Below, piece by piece: positions 15,630-24,273 of a stretch of DNA of 29,681 bases. Numbering within the stretch: the stretch's first letter is position 1; every line of letters starts with the position of its first letter. The DNA comes from an uncultured Sutterella sp. (lineage in GTDB: Bacteria > Pseudomonadota > Gammaproteobacteria > Burkholderiales > Burkholderiaceae_F). The stretch covers positions 1 through 29,681 of the forward strand of contig CAAFNI010000072.1 of the NCBI GenBank assembly GCA_900764215.1, in the 5' to 3' direction. The notes under the pieces are model-generated. The model had not been told where the DNA came from, ran no database searches, and saw only the letters and a list, made by a program, of their open reading frames with translations. The position numbers were made by a program, and so were the translations under genes.

Positions 15630-16580
15630 ATGGCCAAACAACCGTCCCGCAAGTCCCGTCAGAACGCCGCAGCCGCCTGCCCGCTCATTACAGGCCGCGT
15701 CACCGCCGGCCACGGCCGCCACTATTTCGTGACGACGGACGACGGCACCGTGCTTGAAGCTCACCGCCGCGGCAAAAAGGGCGACGTCGTCGTGGGCGAC
15801 CTCGTCGAATGTTCGGAACCCGTTTCCGGCGTCTCCGCCATCGAGTCGATCCGCGAGCGCCGGAATCTGCTCTACCGATCGGATGAGTGGCGCATCAAGT
15901 CCCTTGCCGCCAACATCGATCTCGTCTGCATCGTCTTCGCCTCACGCCCGACCTTCAATCCCTGGTTCATATGGAAAGCGCTTCTGGCCGCTCATCAGGC
16001 CGGCATTCCCGCACTCGTCGTCCGCAACAAGGCCGAACTCGCTGAAGGCGCACACGAGGCCGAATCCGCCGTGAAGCTTCTAGAAGCCATCGGCCACGAC
16101 GTCGTCACGGTCTCCGCCGCGGGCGAACCCGAAGCTACGCGAACGCGCCTCATTGAAAGACTCGAAGGACGTGCTTCGCTTCTTGTGGGCCAGTCGGGCA
16201 TGGGAAAGTCGACCATTCTCAATCTTCTCGTTCCTCACGCCAAAGCCGCAACGCGCGAATTCTCGGTCGCCCTCAACCTGGGCAAGCAGACGACCACGGC
16301 CGCCCGCTGGTATGACGCCAAGGACGACGACTGGCAAGGCAGCGTCATCGATACACCGGGCTTTCAGGAGTTCGGGCTGGCACACCTCTCCCTCAACGAC
16401 ATCCTAAGGGCGATGCCCGACATCGCCGCTCACGTCGCAGGATGCCGCTTCTTCAACTGCCGGCATCTTGAGGAGCCCGGGTGCGGCGTGAAGGCCGCAG
16501 TCGAGGCTGGCGAGATCGACGAGGCGCGCTACGCCTTCTACCGCTCTCTTGCCGTGCACGCCGACACGCTCCCCTTATAA
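15630..16580 (+). CDS. rsgA: Small ribosomal subunit biogenesis GTPase RsgA
   Basis: Circularly permuted GTPase acting late in 30S subunit maturation. It has 316 residues: an N-terminal OB-fold (about 18-75), then the motifs in the permuted order G4 (NKAE, 133-136), G1 (GQSGMGKS, 187-194), G3 (DTPGFQEFGL, 241-250), and a C-terminal zinc knuckle with C272, C277, H279 and C285. Two usually conserved positions differ: the NKxD aspartate is Glu (E136), and the residue before TTT in the G2 region, commonly His (GRHTTT), is Q220 in GKQTTT. The overall identity is still clear. moaA starts 32 bases after the stop, so co-transcription is plausible. Confidence 0.94.
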   Translation: MAKQPSRKSRQNAAAACPLITGRVTAGHGRHYFVTTDDGTVLEAHRRGKKGDVVVGDLVECSEPVSGVSAIESIRERRNLLYRSDEWRIKSLAANIDLVCIVFASRPTFNPWFIWKALLAAHQAGIPALVVRNKAELAEGAHEAESAVKLLEAIGHDVVTVSAAGEPEATRTRLIERLEGRASLLVGQSGMGKSTILNLLVPHAKAATREFSVALNLGKQTTTAARWYDAKDDDWQGSVIDTPGFQEFGLAHLSLNDILRAMPDIAAHVAGCRFFNCRHLEEPGCGVKAAVEAGEIDEARYAFYRSLAVHADTLPL

Positions 16581-16612
16581 TCCCCAGCATCGTCTTCCCG
16601 AGGTTTACCGTC

Positions 16613-17719
16613 ATGGCCGAGGTCATTCCCATCGCATCGAATCCCGCTCCCGTGCGCAGCCTGCCCATTCCGCAGACTGGTTCCGTGCGGCGCGCCGGCG
16701 GCCACTGGAGCGACACCCGCGGACGACCTCTTAGGGACCTCCGCATTTCGGTTACGGACCACTGCAACTTCCGCTGCCGCTACTGCATGCCCAAGGAAAA
16801 GTTCAGCAATCCGCACGCCTTCCTCGCCCACACCGAACTTCTCACCTTTGAGGAAATCCTGCGCATCGCGCGCATCGTGGTCGCCAACGGCGTCGAGAAG
16901 CTGCGCCTCACGGGCGGCGAGCCTCTGCTTCGCAAGGGACTCGAAGAACTCGTTGCGGACCTTCGCCGACTCAAGACCCCCGACGGCCGGGCGATCGACA
17001 TCGCGCTCACCACCAACGCGTCCATTCTTCACAAAAAGGCGCGCGCGCTGCGCGAAGCCGGACTCGACCGCGTCACGATCAGCCTCGACGCTCTTGACGA
17101 AGGCATTTTCCAAGGCTTCAACGACGTGGGGTTTCCGGCCGCCAAAGTGCTCGAAAACATCCGCCATGCCGCCGAGCTGGGCTTTCGCATCAAGGTCAAC
17201 ACCGTCGTCAAACGCGGCGTCAACGAGTCCGAGATCGTTCGCATATGCGAATACTTCCGCAACACCGGAATCATTCCGCGCTTCATCGAATACATGGATG
17301 TCGGCACCTCCAACGGCTGGCGCATGACCGACGTCGTGCCTTCGGCCGAAGTGGTCGACATGATCCGCGCCAAGTGGCCCGTCGAACCCGTCGGAGCCAA
17401 TTATCCAGGCGAAACGGCCTCGCGCTGGCGCTATCAGGACGGCGCCGGCGAATTCGGATGCATTTCTTCCGTCACCCAAGCCTTCTGCGGCGAATGCTCC
17501 CGCGCGCGGCTCAGCATGGACGGGCGGCTTTACCTCTGCCTCTTTGCAACCGAGGGGTATGACATCCGCACGATGCTTCGCGGCGGCGCCACAGACTTCG
17601 AGATCGAGCAGGCGCTCGGCCGCATCTGGTCCGCTCGGGACAATCACTACTCCGAACTTCGCTCGCTCGGTCTTGCGCCCGAGCGCGCCAAGATCGAAAT
17701 GAGCTACATAGGCGGGTAG
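16613..17719 (+). CDS. moaA: GTP 3',8-cyclase MoaA (molybdenum cofactor synthesis)
   Basis: Radical SAM enzyme performing the first step of molybdenum cofactor synthesis, from GTP to 3',8-cyclo-GTP. It has 368 residues from the ATG at 16613; an upstream in-frame start lies inside rsgA and was rejected. The SAM cluster is C51, C55, C58 in CNFRCRYC. The GGEP motif is at about 102-105. The second cluster is in CGECSRARLSMDGRLYLC. The C-terminal double glycine (YIGG) needed for activity is present. It has about 35 residues before the core fold, slightly longer than many MoaA proteins. The other Moco genes seen here (moaD, moaE, moeA, mobB) lie 7 kb away on the opposite strand. Confidence 0.97.
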   Translation: MAEVIPIASNPAPVRSLPIPQTGSVRRAGGHWSDTRGRPLRDLRISVTDHCNFRCRYCMPKEKFSNPHAFLAHTELLTFEEILRIARIVVANGVEKLRLTGGEPLLRKGLEELVADLRRLKTPDGRAIDIALTTNASILHKKARALREAGLDRVTISLDALDEGIFQGFNDVGFPAAKVLENIRHAAELGFRIKVNTVVKRGVNESEIVRICEYFRNTGIIPRFIEYMDVGTSNGWRMTDVVPSAEVVDMIRAKWPVEPVGANYPGETASRWRYQDGAGEFGCISSVTQAFCGECSRARLSMDGRLYLCLFATEGYDIRTMLRGGATDFEIEQALGRIWSARDNHYSELRSLGLAPERAKIEMSYIGG

Positions 17720-17768
17720 TTCTTCCTAGGCATCATGCCTTAGTCCGGAGCGTTTTCCGCTCCTCGAT

Positions 17769-17797
17769 GGGACAGAAGGCGTTCGCGTCCGTATACT
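17769..17797 (+). promoter_or_regulatory. Candidate sigma-70 promoter for putP
   Basis: GGGACA (17769-17774) and TATACT (17792-17797) are separated by 17 bases (4/6 and 5/6 consensus). A transcript would have a leader of about 145 bases. A GGAGCG/CGCTCC hairpin (17747-17763) without a T-run lies just upstream. Confidence 0.4.
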
Positions 17798-17949
17798 TGA
17801 ATACCCGAACACAAGTCTTCGGTCATCCGCGGACCCGGCCGCGCTATTTTGCGCCCTCTTTTCCTCATCCCCCCCGGGTCCCCGACTCGATGACGCCCCC
17901 GCCGCGCACCCCCGCCCGGCGAACAATCAATACAAGAAAGAGTCCCCTT

Positions 17950-19437
17950 ATGTTCAGCAACCCCACTGCGATCACCTTTGTCGGCTACCTGCTCGTCATG
18001 GTGTGCGTCGGCTTCTACGCCTACTATCACACCCGCAGCTACGGCGACTACATTCTGGGCGGGCGAAGCCTCGGCGGCTTCGTGACGGCTCTCTCCGTCG
18101 GCGCCTCCGACATGTCCGGCTGGCTTCTCATGGGCCTGCCTGGCGCCGTCTACCTTGCCGGCATTTCCCAGTCCTGGATCGGCATCGGCCTCGTGCTCGG
18201 CTCTTACGTCAACTGGTGCGTAGTCGCGAGCCGCCTTCGCGTCTACACGGAAAAGACGCACAACGCGCTGACTCTGCCCGACTACTTCTCACACCGCTTC
18301 GAAGACAAGCAGAATCTCCTTCGCATCATCTCCGCAGTCGTCATCCTCCTCTTCTTCACGATCTACTGCGCCTCAGGCGTGGTCGCAGGCGCCCGCCTTT
18401 TTGAAAACACCTTCAACATGTCCTACGAGACGGCGCTCATCCTTGGCGCCGCCGCCACGATCTGCTACGTCTTCGTGGGAGGCTTTCTCGCCGTCTCCTG
18501 GACCGATACGATTCAAGCCACGCTCATGTGTCTGGCCCTGATCGTGACGCCGATTGCCGTCATGTACGACCTCGGCGGCTTCACCGCCGCCACCGAACGC
18601 GTTGCGAGCGTCGACCTCAAGATGCTGAACATCCTCGAAGGCCACACCTTCGTGGGCATCATCAGCCTTCTCGCGTGGGGACTTGGCTACTTCGGACAGC
18701 CTCACATTCTCGTGCGTTTCATGGCCACCCGCTCCATCAAGGTGATTCCCAACGCGCGCCGCGTCGCCACGCTCTGGATGACCTTCTGCCTGTCGGGCGC
18801 CGTCGCCGTCGGTTTCTTCGGCGCAGCCTACTTCGCCGAGCACCGTGACGTCGCCTCGCTCGTCGAGCAGAACCACGAACGCGTCTTCATCGTGCTCTCG
18901 AGCCTCCTCTTCAATCCCTGGATCGCCGGCATCCTGATGTCCGCCATTCTCGCAGCCGTCATGTCCACGCTCTCCTGCCAGCTGCTCGTCTGTTCCTCAA
19001 CCCTCACGGAAGACTTCTACCGCACCTTTATCCGCCGCAACGCCTCCCAGCGCGAACTCGTCTGGTTCGGCCGCAGCATGGTGCTTCTCGTCTCCGTCGT
19101 CGCCGTCTGGCTCGCCCGCGACCCCAACAGCCTCGTCCTGTCGCTCGTCTCCTACGCCTGGGCGGGCTTCGGCGCTGCCTTCGGCCCCGTCATCATCATG
19201 TCGCTCTGGTGGCGCCGCATGACGCGCAACGGCGCACTCGCCGGCATGATCACCGGCGCCGTCACGGTCCTCGTCTGGAACCACTATGCGTGGCTCGGCC
19301 TTTACGAAATCCTGCCGGGATTCGTCTTCGGCCTCTTTGCGATTGTCGTCGTGAGCCTTCTTGACAAAGCCCCCTCTACGAGCATTGCGAAGACCTTTGA
19401 CGAAGTTCAGTCCGCCGTGCGCCGTCCCGCCTCCTGA
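17950..19437 (+). CDS. putP: Sodium/proline symporter PutP
   Basis: Inner-membrane sodium:solute symporter importing proline. It has 495 residues from the ATG at 17950 (E. coli PutP 502); an earlier in-frame start at 17767 lies within the promoter region and its product has no family similarity. About 13 membrane segments are expected. ASDMSGWLLMGLPGAVY carries D54 and S56 at positions corresponding to sodium-site residues in E. coli PutP. MSTLSCQLLVCSSTLTEDFY in the second half is the other diagnostic stretch. It ends at its own terminator. No putA is seen nearby. Proline specificity is inferred from the close motif match. Confidence 0.93.
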   Translation: MFSNPTAITFVGYLLVMVCVGFYAYYHTRSYGDYILGGRSLGGFVTALSVGASDMSGWLLMGLPGAVYLAGISQSWIGIGLVLGSYVNWCVVASRLRVYTEKTHNALTLPDYFSHRFEDKQNLLRIISAVVILLFFTIYCASGVVAGARLFENTFNMSYETALILGAAATICYVFVGGFLAVSWTDTIQATLMCLALIVTPIAVMYDLGGFTAATERVASVDLKMLNILEGHTFVGIISLLAWGLGYFGQPHILVRFMATRSIKVIPNARRVATLWMTFCLSGAVAVGFFGAAYFAEHRDVASLVEQNHERVFIVLSSLLFNPWIAGILMSAILAAVMSTLSCQLLVCSSTLTEDFYRTFIRRNASQRELVWFGRSMVLLVSVVAVWLARDPNSLVLSLVSYAWAGFGAAFGPVIIMSLWWRRMTRNGALAGMITGAVTVLVWNHYAWLGLYEILPGFVFGLFAIVVVSLLDKAPSTSIAKTFDEVQSAVRRPAS

Positions 19438-19460
19438 TAAGGAGACGCATGACGATCTGA

Positions 19461-19490
19461 AAAGAGGAGCCCGCTGCGGCTCCTCTTTTT
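19461..19490 (+). terminator. Intrinsic terminator after putP
   Basis: An 11-bp perfect stem (AAAGAGGAGCC at 19461-19471 with 19478-19488) and 6-base loop, ending in five T. Confidence 0.92.
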
Positions 19491-19627
19491 GCATCCGCTC
19501 GTCCGCGCATCCCGTTCACGGAGCGTCGTCCATGTCGGGCAAATCCGCTAGAATCACTGCTTACGGATCGCAAGACGATCCCCTTCCGACTTGAGGCGAG
19601 CCCGCGCCGGCCGCCCGACATTCATAC

Positions 19628-20884
19628 ATGGCACGTTCATCACATCTTGCGGCCCAGCGCCGCGAACTCACCTTCATCCTCAACCGCCTGACGGCCTACA
19701 CGACGCTTGCCGACCGTGAAGTGCTTGAGCTTCGCCTACGCAGGCTTCTCGACAGCACGCTCCCTGACGACTTCTACGCCATGGCCGACGACGTGTTCGA
19801 AAAGATTCGGCTCCAGCACCCTGCCGTTGCAGAAGAGGCCCGCGGAGTCTTTTTCGGCATGCTCTCCGAGGTGAAGTACGAATACCGCACCGAAACCGAA
19901 CACACTTCGATGCTGATGGTCGGCCTCATGATGAGCACGGTCTTTCAGTCGAAGCCTCCCGTTAGCGTCATCTCCCAGGAAACGGCCGACGCCGTTGCGG
20001 CGCTGCTCAAGAAGCACTACATCAATCCGAAGGCCAGGATCACGGTCTTTCACGAAATGCTTCGCAGCAATCAGGGCCCTGCCAACAACACCGAAACAGG
20101 AGGCTGCCTCACGCGGGAAATGGCCCGATGCGGCGGCACGCTCTACACGGGACGCCACCTTGATGTTCCTGAATGTGCGGACGATCCCATCATTTCGCTC
20201 GAATCCGAGCGAGGGTACGGGCTCTACCTGCGCCACCTCGTCATCACCGTGACCGTTCCCGCAGGCGAACTCGCCGTCGTTCATCCCTACCGCTGGTGGG
20301 ACACTTCGCTCAACCCGAACCTAAGCGGTTCCGGACTCTTCGACCCCAACCAGATTCTTCAGAATCCGTTTGCGCTCGAAATGACCGATGTCCTCGCGCC
20401 CAATGTCGCGACCTACCACACGATCGTCACGGAACCCTTTCCCATCATCCGCGGGCTCGACTTCCTCGAACAGGTGATGTCGCCCTTCCGCGTCTCGCCG
20501 CTCGTCATGAACGCCATCCACACGACCGGAAGCACGGCAGCAGAGTTGTGCGCCTCCATCGCCTTCTTCTGCTCGCGCCCCGACGCCGCCAAGATCTACG
20601 CAAACGAGATCCGGATTGCGATCGCACGCAAGACCGACCGCAACGCACCCTTCTCGGGCGACTGCATCTCCATGCAGGACAACGGTTTCGACATGCAGTC
20701 GATTGCCTCCAATCTCGAACGCTTTCTCAACATGCTCGGCATCTCCGACGTGGTCTTTCACGAAGAGCCCCGTTACTTTGAGACTGAGGACGAGGGCGGG
20801 CGCATCTACGTGAACGCGAGCGGCGTTTCCACGCCGCTCGGCGTGCACGGGACGCCGAGCCTGCCGCCGCACTTTCTCAACTAA
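19628..20884 (+). CDS. Uncharacterised 418-aa protein, possibly DUF2863-like
   Basis: I do not recognise this gene with confidence. The product is soluble, with no signal peptide or membrane segment. The N-terminus (about 1-90) looks helical, with repeated Leu/Arg pairs (LELRLRRLLDS). A middle region has three cysteines near 158-182 (GGCLTREMARCGG and VPEC). The C-terminal part ends with a mixed region (GISDVVFHEEPRYFE) followed by a proline/glycine-rich tail. Its length and rough layout recall the Burkholderiales DUF2863 family, but this is a memory-based and weak match. TAGAAT (19549-19554) is a possible -10. It has its own terminator, and proline codons are mostly CCC, as in its neighbours. 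Confidence 0.75.
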   Translation: MARSSHLAAQRRELTFILNRLTAYTTLADREVLELRLRRLLDSTLPDDFYAMADDVFEKIRLQHPAVAEEARGVFFGMLSEVKYEYRTETEHTSMLMVGLMMSTVFQSKPPVSVISQETADAVAALLKKHYINPKARITVFHEMLRSNQGPANNTETGGCLTREMARCGGTLYTGRHLDVPECADDPIISLESERGYGLYLRHLVITVTVPAGELAVVHPYRWWDTSLNPNLSGSGLFDPNQILQNPFALEMTDVLAPNVATYHTIVTEPFPIIRGLDFLEQVMSPFRVSPLVMNAIHTTGSTAAELCASIAFFCSRPDAAKIYANEIRIAIARKTDRNAPFSGDCISMQDNGFDMQSIASNLERFLNMLGISDVVFHEEPRYFETEDEGGRIYVNASGVSTPLGVHGTPSLPPHFLN

Positions 20885-20913
20885 GCTCCATCATCCGCTC
20901 CAAGCAAGCTCTA

Positions 20914-20949
20914 GAACGGCCCGGCCCAATTGCCGGGCCGTTCGCTTTT
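20914..20949 (+). terminator. Intrinsic terminator after the 418-aa gene
   Basis: A 12-bp perfect stem (GAACGGCCCGGC at 20914-20925 with 20932-20943) and 6-base loop, followed by GCTTTT. Confidence 0.88.
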
Positions 20950-20970
20950 GTCGCAGTCCCTAGATGCCAG

Positions 20971-21006
20971 AAGGCGCCCCGCCGCAAACGGCGGAGCGCC
21001 TTCTTT
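20971..21006. terminator. Second hairpin between convergent genes
   Basis: A 14-position stem with one mismatch: AAGGCGC-c-CCGCCG (20971-20984) pairs with CGGCGG-a-GCGCCTT (20989-21002), followed by CTTTT on the plus strand. It is 35 bases past the clpB stop codon, so it may also end clpB transcripts, though the minus strand lacks a T-run. Confidence 0.65.
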
Positions 21007-21040
21007 TAGTCATAAAGCCCAAGAAATCGATTCATTCGAA

Positions 21041-23635
21041 TCACTGAGCGGCCTTCTCGACGTCAAACGTGAACTTGCCGTCCTTGGCGCCCACGCGAAT
21101 CGTGTCGCCCGGACCTGCCGACCCTTCGAGCATGACCATGGCGAGTTGATTCTCGATGTGGTCCTGAATCGCGCGCTTGAGCGGACGAGCACCGTAGTGC
21201 GGATCAAAGCCCACTTCCGCGAGCTCGGCCATGGCCTCATCGGTCACTTCAAGCGTCATGTCCTGCGCCGCCACGCGCTCCTTCAGGCCCTTGAGCTGGA
21301 TCTCGGCAATGCGGCGGATGGCCTCGCTGCCGAGCGAGTTGAAGATCACGATCTCATCGATGCGGTTGATGAACTCCGGACGGAAATGCTCGCGCACTTC
21401 GGCCATCACGGCGCTCTTCACGCTTTCCTTCGACTCGCCGATCATTTCCTGAATCTCGGAGGATCCCAGATTCGAGGTCATGACGATCACGGTGTTCTTG
21501 AAATCCACCGTACGGCCCTGGCCGTCAGTCATGCGGCCGTCGTCCAACACCTGCAGCAGGACGTTGAAGACATCCGGATGAGCCTTCTCGACTTCGTCGA
21601 GAAGAATCACGCTGTAGGGGTGACGACGAACGGCTTCCGTCAGGTAGCCGCCTTCCTCATAGCCGACATATCCCGGAGGCGCGCCGATCAGGCGGGCAAC
21701 GCTGTGCTTTTCCATGAATTCGCTCATGTCGATGCGCACAAGCGCGTCCTCCGTATCGAAGAGGAACTGCGCAAGCGCCTTCGTGAGCTCGGTCTTTCCC
21801 ACGCCCGTGGGTCCGAGGAAGAGGAAGCTGCCGTACGGACGGTTCGGATCCGAAAGGCCTGCACGGCTTCTCAGAATCGTCTCCGCCACACGCTTGACGG
21901 CTTCATCCTGCCCCACAACGCGCTCTTCGAGCGCATCCTTCATGTGCAGAAGCTTCTGGCGTTCACCCTCCATCATCTTCGAGACCGGAATGCCGGTGGC
22001 GCGGCTAACAACCTCCGCAATTTCCTCGGCTCCTACGGTCGTCCTCAGAAGCTTGGGCTTGGGAGCTTCACCTGATTCGGCCTTTTCAGCCTTCTTGAGG
22101 CGCTCCTCAAGCTTGGGCAGAACGGCGTACTGCAGCTCGGCGAGCTTTTCATACTGAGCCGTGCGGCGATACTCCTCCATCTGATGACGCGTGCGGTCGA
22201 TTTCATCGCGGACACTCTTTGCACCTAGCGCCTCGCTCTTTTCCTTCTTCCAGACCTCCTCAAGGTCGGCATACTCGCGTGAGAGCTTGTCGATCTCGTC
22301 CTCAATCGCCTGCAGACGCTTCTTCGAGGCGTCGTCGGTCTCCTTTTTCATGGCCTCGCGCTCGATCTTGAGCTGGATGAGGCGGCGGTCAAGCTTGTCA
22401 AGAGCCTCAGGCTTGGAGTCAATCTCCATCTTCACGCGGGCCGCGGCCTCGTCGATGAGGTCGATGGCCTTGTCGGGAAGGAAGCGGTCCGTAATGTAGC
22501 GGTGCGAGAGTTCGGCCGCAGCCACAATGGCCGGGTCGGTGATCTCGACGCCGTGATGGGCCTCATAACGCTCCTGCAGACCGCGCAAAATGGCAATTGT
22601 GTCTTCAACGCTCGGCTCATCCACCATCACCTTCTGGAAGCGGCGCTCAAGAGCGGCATCCTTTTCAACGTACTTGCGGTATTCGTCAAGCGTCGTTGCT
22701 CCGATGACGTGCAGTTCGCCGCGCGACAAGGCGGGCTTGAGCATGTTGCCGGCGTCCATCGAACCTTCGGTTTTGCCCGCACCCACCACCGTGTGCAGTT
22801 CGTCGATGAAGAGAATGATCCTGCCGGACTCGGCCGTCACTTCCTTGAGGAGCTTCTTGAGACGCTCTTCGAACTCGCCGCGGTACTTTGCACCGGCGAT
22901 GAGGCCGGCCATGTCGAGCGAGAGAATGCGCTTGCCGCGAAGGCTGTCAGGCACTTCATTGTTGACGATGCGCTGCGCAAGTCCTTCAACCACGGCCGTC
23001 TTGCCCACGCCGGGCTCGCCGATGAGGACGGGATTATTCTTGCTCCTGCGCTGCAGAATCTGCATCGTGCGGCGAATCTCGTCGTCACGTCCGATCACGG
23101 GATCAAGCTTGCCCTGACGGGCGCGCTCGGTCAGGTCGACCGTGTACTTCTTGAGCGCCTCGCGCTGGCTTTCTGCGTCGGGATTGTCGGCCTTGTCGCC
23201 GCCGCGAACGGTTTCGACCGCCGCTTCAATGGCGGCGCGCGTCAGCCCCGCATTCTTCGCAAGACGCCCCGCTTCGCTCCTGTCTTCCGTGAGGGCGAGC
23301 AACAGCATTTCCGTCGAGATGAACTCGTCGCCTCGCTTCATCGCCTCCTTTTCCGTCAGGTTGAGGAGGTTCATCAGATCGCGGGAGATCTGCACGTCTC
23401 CGCCTGTGCCCGAAACCTTGGGCAGGCGCTCGACGGCGGCGTTCACTTCGCGCGTCAGGCTCTGGACGTTCACGCCCGCCCGTTCAAGAAGGCTCCTGCT
23501 GGATCCTTCGCCGTCTGCGAGCACGGCCGCCAGAATGTGCACGGGCTCAATGACCTGATTGTCATGAGCCAGCGCAAGCGACTGGGCTTCGCCCAACGCT
23601 TCCTGGAATTTTGTCGTTAACTTGTCTTGACGCAT
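21041..23635 (-). CDS. clpB: ATP-dependent chaperone ClpB
   Basis: Hexameric Hsp100 disaggregase that extracts polypeptides from aggregates with DnaK. It has 864 residues from the ATG at 23635 (E. coli 857); the further upstream in-frame start at 23692 lies in the leader. The Clp N-terminal domain covers about 1-150. The first AAA+ domain has Walker A GEPGVGKT (206-213), and RIILFIDELHTVVGAG follows. A long coiled-coil middle domain (about 410-530) is rich in Glu/Lys. The second AAA+ domain has Walker A GPTGVGKT (near 606) and VILLDEVEKAHP. AAGGAAC precedes the ATG. A near-consensus heat-shock promoter lies upstream. All catalytic motifs are intact. Confidence 0.98.
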   Translation of the reverse strand: MRQDKLTTKFQEALGEAQSLALAHDNQVIEPVHILAAVLADGEGSSRSLLERAGVNVQSLTREVNAAVERLPKVSGTGGDVQISRDLMNLLNLTEKEAMKRGDEFISTEMLLLALTEDRSEAGRLAKNAGLTRAAIEAAVETVRGGDKADNPDAESQREALKKYTVDLTERARQGKLDPVIGRDDEIRRTMQILQRRSKNNPVLIGEPGVGKTAVVEGLAQRIVNNEVPDSLRGKRILSLDMAGLIAGAKYRGEFEERLKKLLKEVTAESGRIILFIDELHTVVGAGKTEGSMDAGNMLKPALSRGELHVIGATTLDEYRKYVEKDAALERRFQKVMVDEPSVEDTIAILRGLQERYEAHHGVEITDPAIVAAAELSHRYITDRFLPDKAIDLIDEAAARVKMEIDSKPEALDKLDRRLIQLKIEREAMKKETDDASKKRLQAIEDEIDKLSREYADLEEVWKKEKSEALGAKSVRDEIDRTRHQMEEYRRTAQYEKLAELQYAVLPKLEERLKKAEKAESGEAPKPKLLRTTVGAEEIAEVVSRATGIPVSKMMEGERQKLLHMKDALEERVVGQDEAVKRVAETILRSRAGLSDPNRPYGSFLFLGPTGVGKTELTKALAQFLFDTEDALVRIDMSEFMEKHSVARLIGAPPGYVGYEEGGYLTEAVRRHPYSVILLDEVEKAHPDVFNVLLQVLDDGRMTDGQGRTVDFKNTVIVMTSNLGSSEIQEMIGESKESVKSAVMAEVREHFRPEFINRIDEIVIFNSLGSEAIRRIAEIQLKGLKERVAAQDMTLEVTDEAMAELAEVGFDPHYGARPLKRAIQDHIENQLAMVMLEGSAGPGDTIRVGAKDGKFTFDVEKAAQ

Positions 23636-23717
23636 GTTCGTGTTCCTTTGAAAACCCCTGCATAGGATCGCCTTGACTCGGTCTGCGATCACGGGATTCT
23701 CATCTCATGTCCCTACC

Positions 23718-23746
23718 TATATGGGGTTGGAGAGGAGCATTTCAAG
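23718..23746 (-). promoter_or_regulatory. Sigma-32 heat-shock promoter of clpB
   Basis: On the minus strand CTTGAAA (23746-23740) is followed after 13 bases by CCCCATATA (23726-23718). This matches the RpoH consensus (CTTGAAA, 12-15 bases, CCCCATnTa) at essentially every position. It lies about 80 bases before the clpB start and predicts heat-shock control. Confidence 0.9.
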
Positions 23747-24273
23747 ACCCAACAACCATAAAGTTGCTACAGAGTTTTTCCGACTTCACGCTGACAACGG
23801 CCTTTTGCCTAACTGCGCCGACATATCGCGCATACCTCTGCCTGACTATGGGGATGGTGCGCCTCTTGGAGAGGCGCGGATTGCGAAACGAACGGCATTT
23901 GAGCGGCTGAGCCGTTGATTTTTCTGTTCATCATCCCCGCCTTTCGTCGCCGCCCTAAGATCCCGACGGCGCTACGGTCATGGACGAAATCCGTCTTCCA
24001 GGAATGATGCTGTTGCGGAAGCTATGCCAGTTAGCCCTCTCCTCTCCATTGATGTCATTCATCTCCGGCTCGCGCTCGTTACGGCTCCGTCCTCTCCTTG
24101 GAATTGCCGTCTCTTCCAGACATTGCCCATGTCCTCGTCTTTGGATTCTGGGACTTTCGAGCGGGATCTGCGTCATCCATGACGGATACCTGCGGCTCTC
24201 GGCCGACCATCTTGGAAACCCGGCACTTGGATCACGCCTCAGGCCTTTTGATGAAAGAACGGCGGAAGATGCT
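23747..24273. other. Gene-poor region between clpB promoter and crcB
   Basis: About 527 bases with no recognisable gene. Short open frames on both strands lack ribosome sites and family features. Structures: GCGCCTC/GAGGCGC hairpin (23859-23877); AACGGC/GCCGTT hairpin (23891-23916) followed by GATTTTT, terminator-like on the plus strand; a CGTCAT-cc-ATGACG dyad near 24168-24181. The part after 23940 has a patchwork look resembling degenerate dispersed extragenic repeats. No terminator for the crcB operon is evident. Confidence 0.5.
23859..23923 (+). terminator. Tandem hairpins with T-run, candidate orphan terminator or small RNA 3' end
   Basis: A 7-bp stem GCGCCTC/GAGGCGC (23859-23865, 23871-23877, loop TTGGA) and a 6-bp stem AACGGC/GCCGTT (23891-23896, 23911-23916) precede GATTTTT on the plus strand. 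No protein gene on that strand ends here. Either it ends an unannotated short RNA starting in 23747-23850, or it is a chance structure. Confidence 0.3.

Noticed and set aside
16581..16612. Moco riboswitch upstream of moaA
   Set aside because: Only 32 bases separate rsgA and moaA, too short for that RNA.
16538..17647. 369-codon minus-strand open frame
   Set aside because: It is antisense to moaA, which has complete radical SAM motifs.
22502..23620. 372-codon plus-strand open frame
   Set aside because: It is antisense to clpB, which is full length with all ATPase motifs.
23673..23918. 81-codon plus-strand open frame near the clpB promoter
   Set aside because: It overlaps the heat-shock promoter antisense and has no ribosome site or family resemblance.
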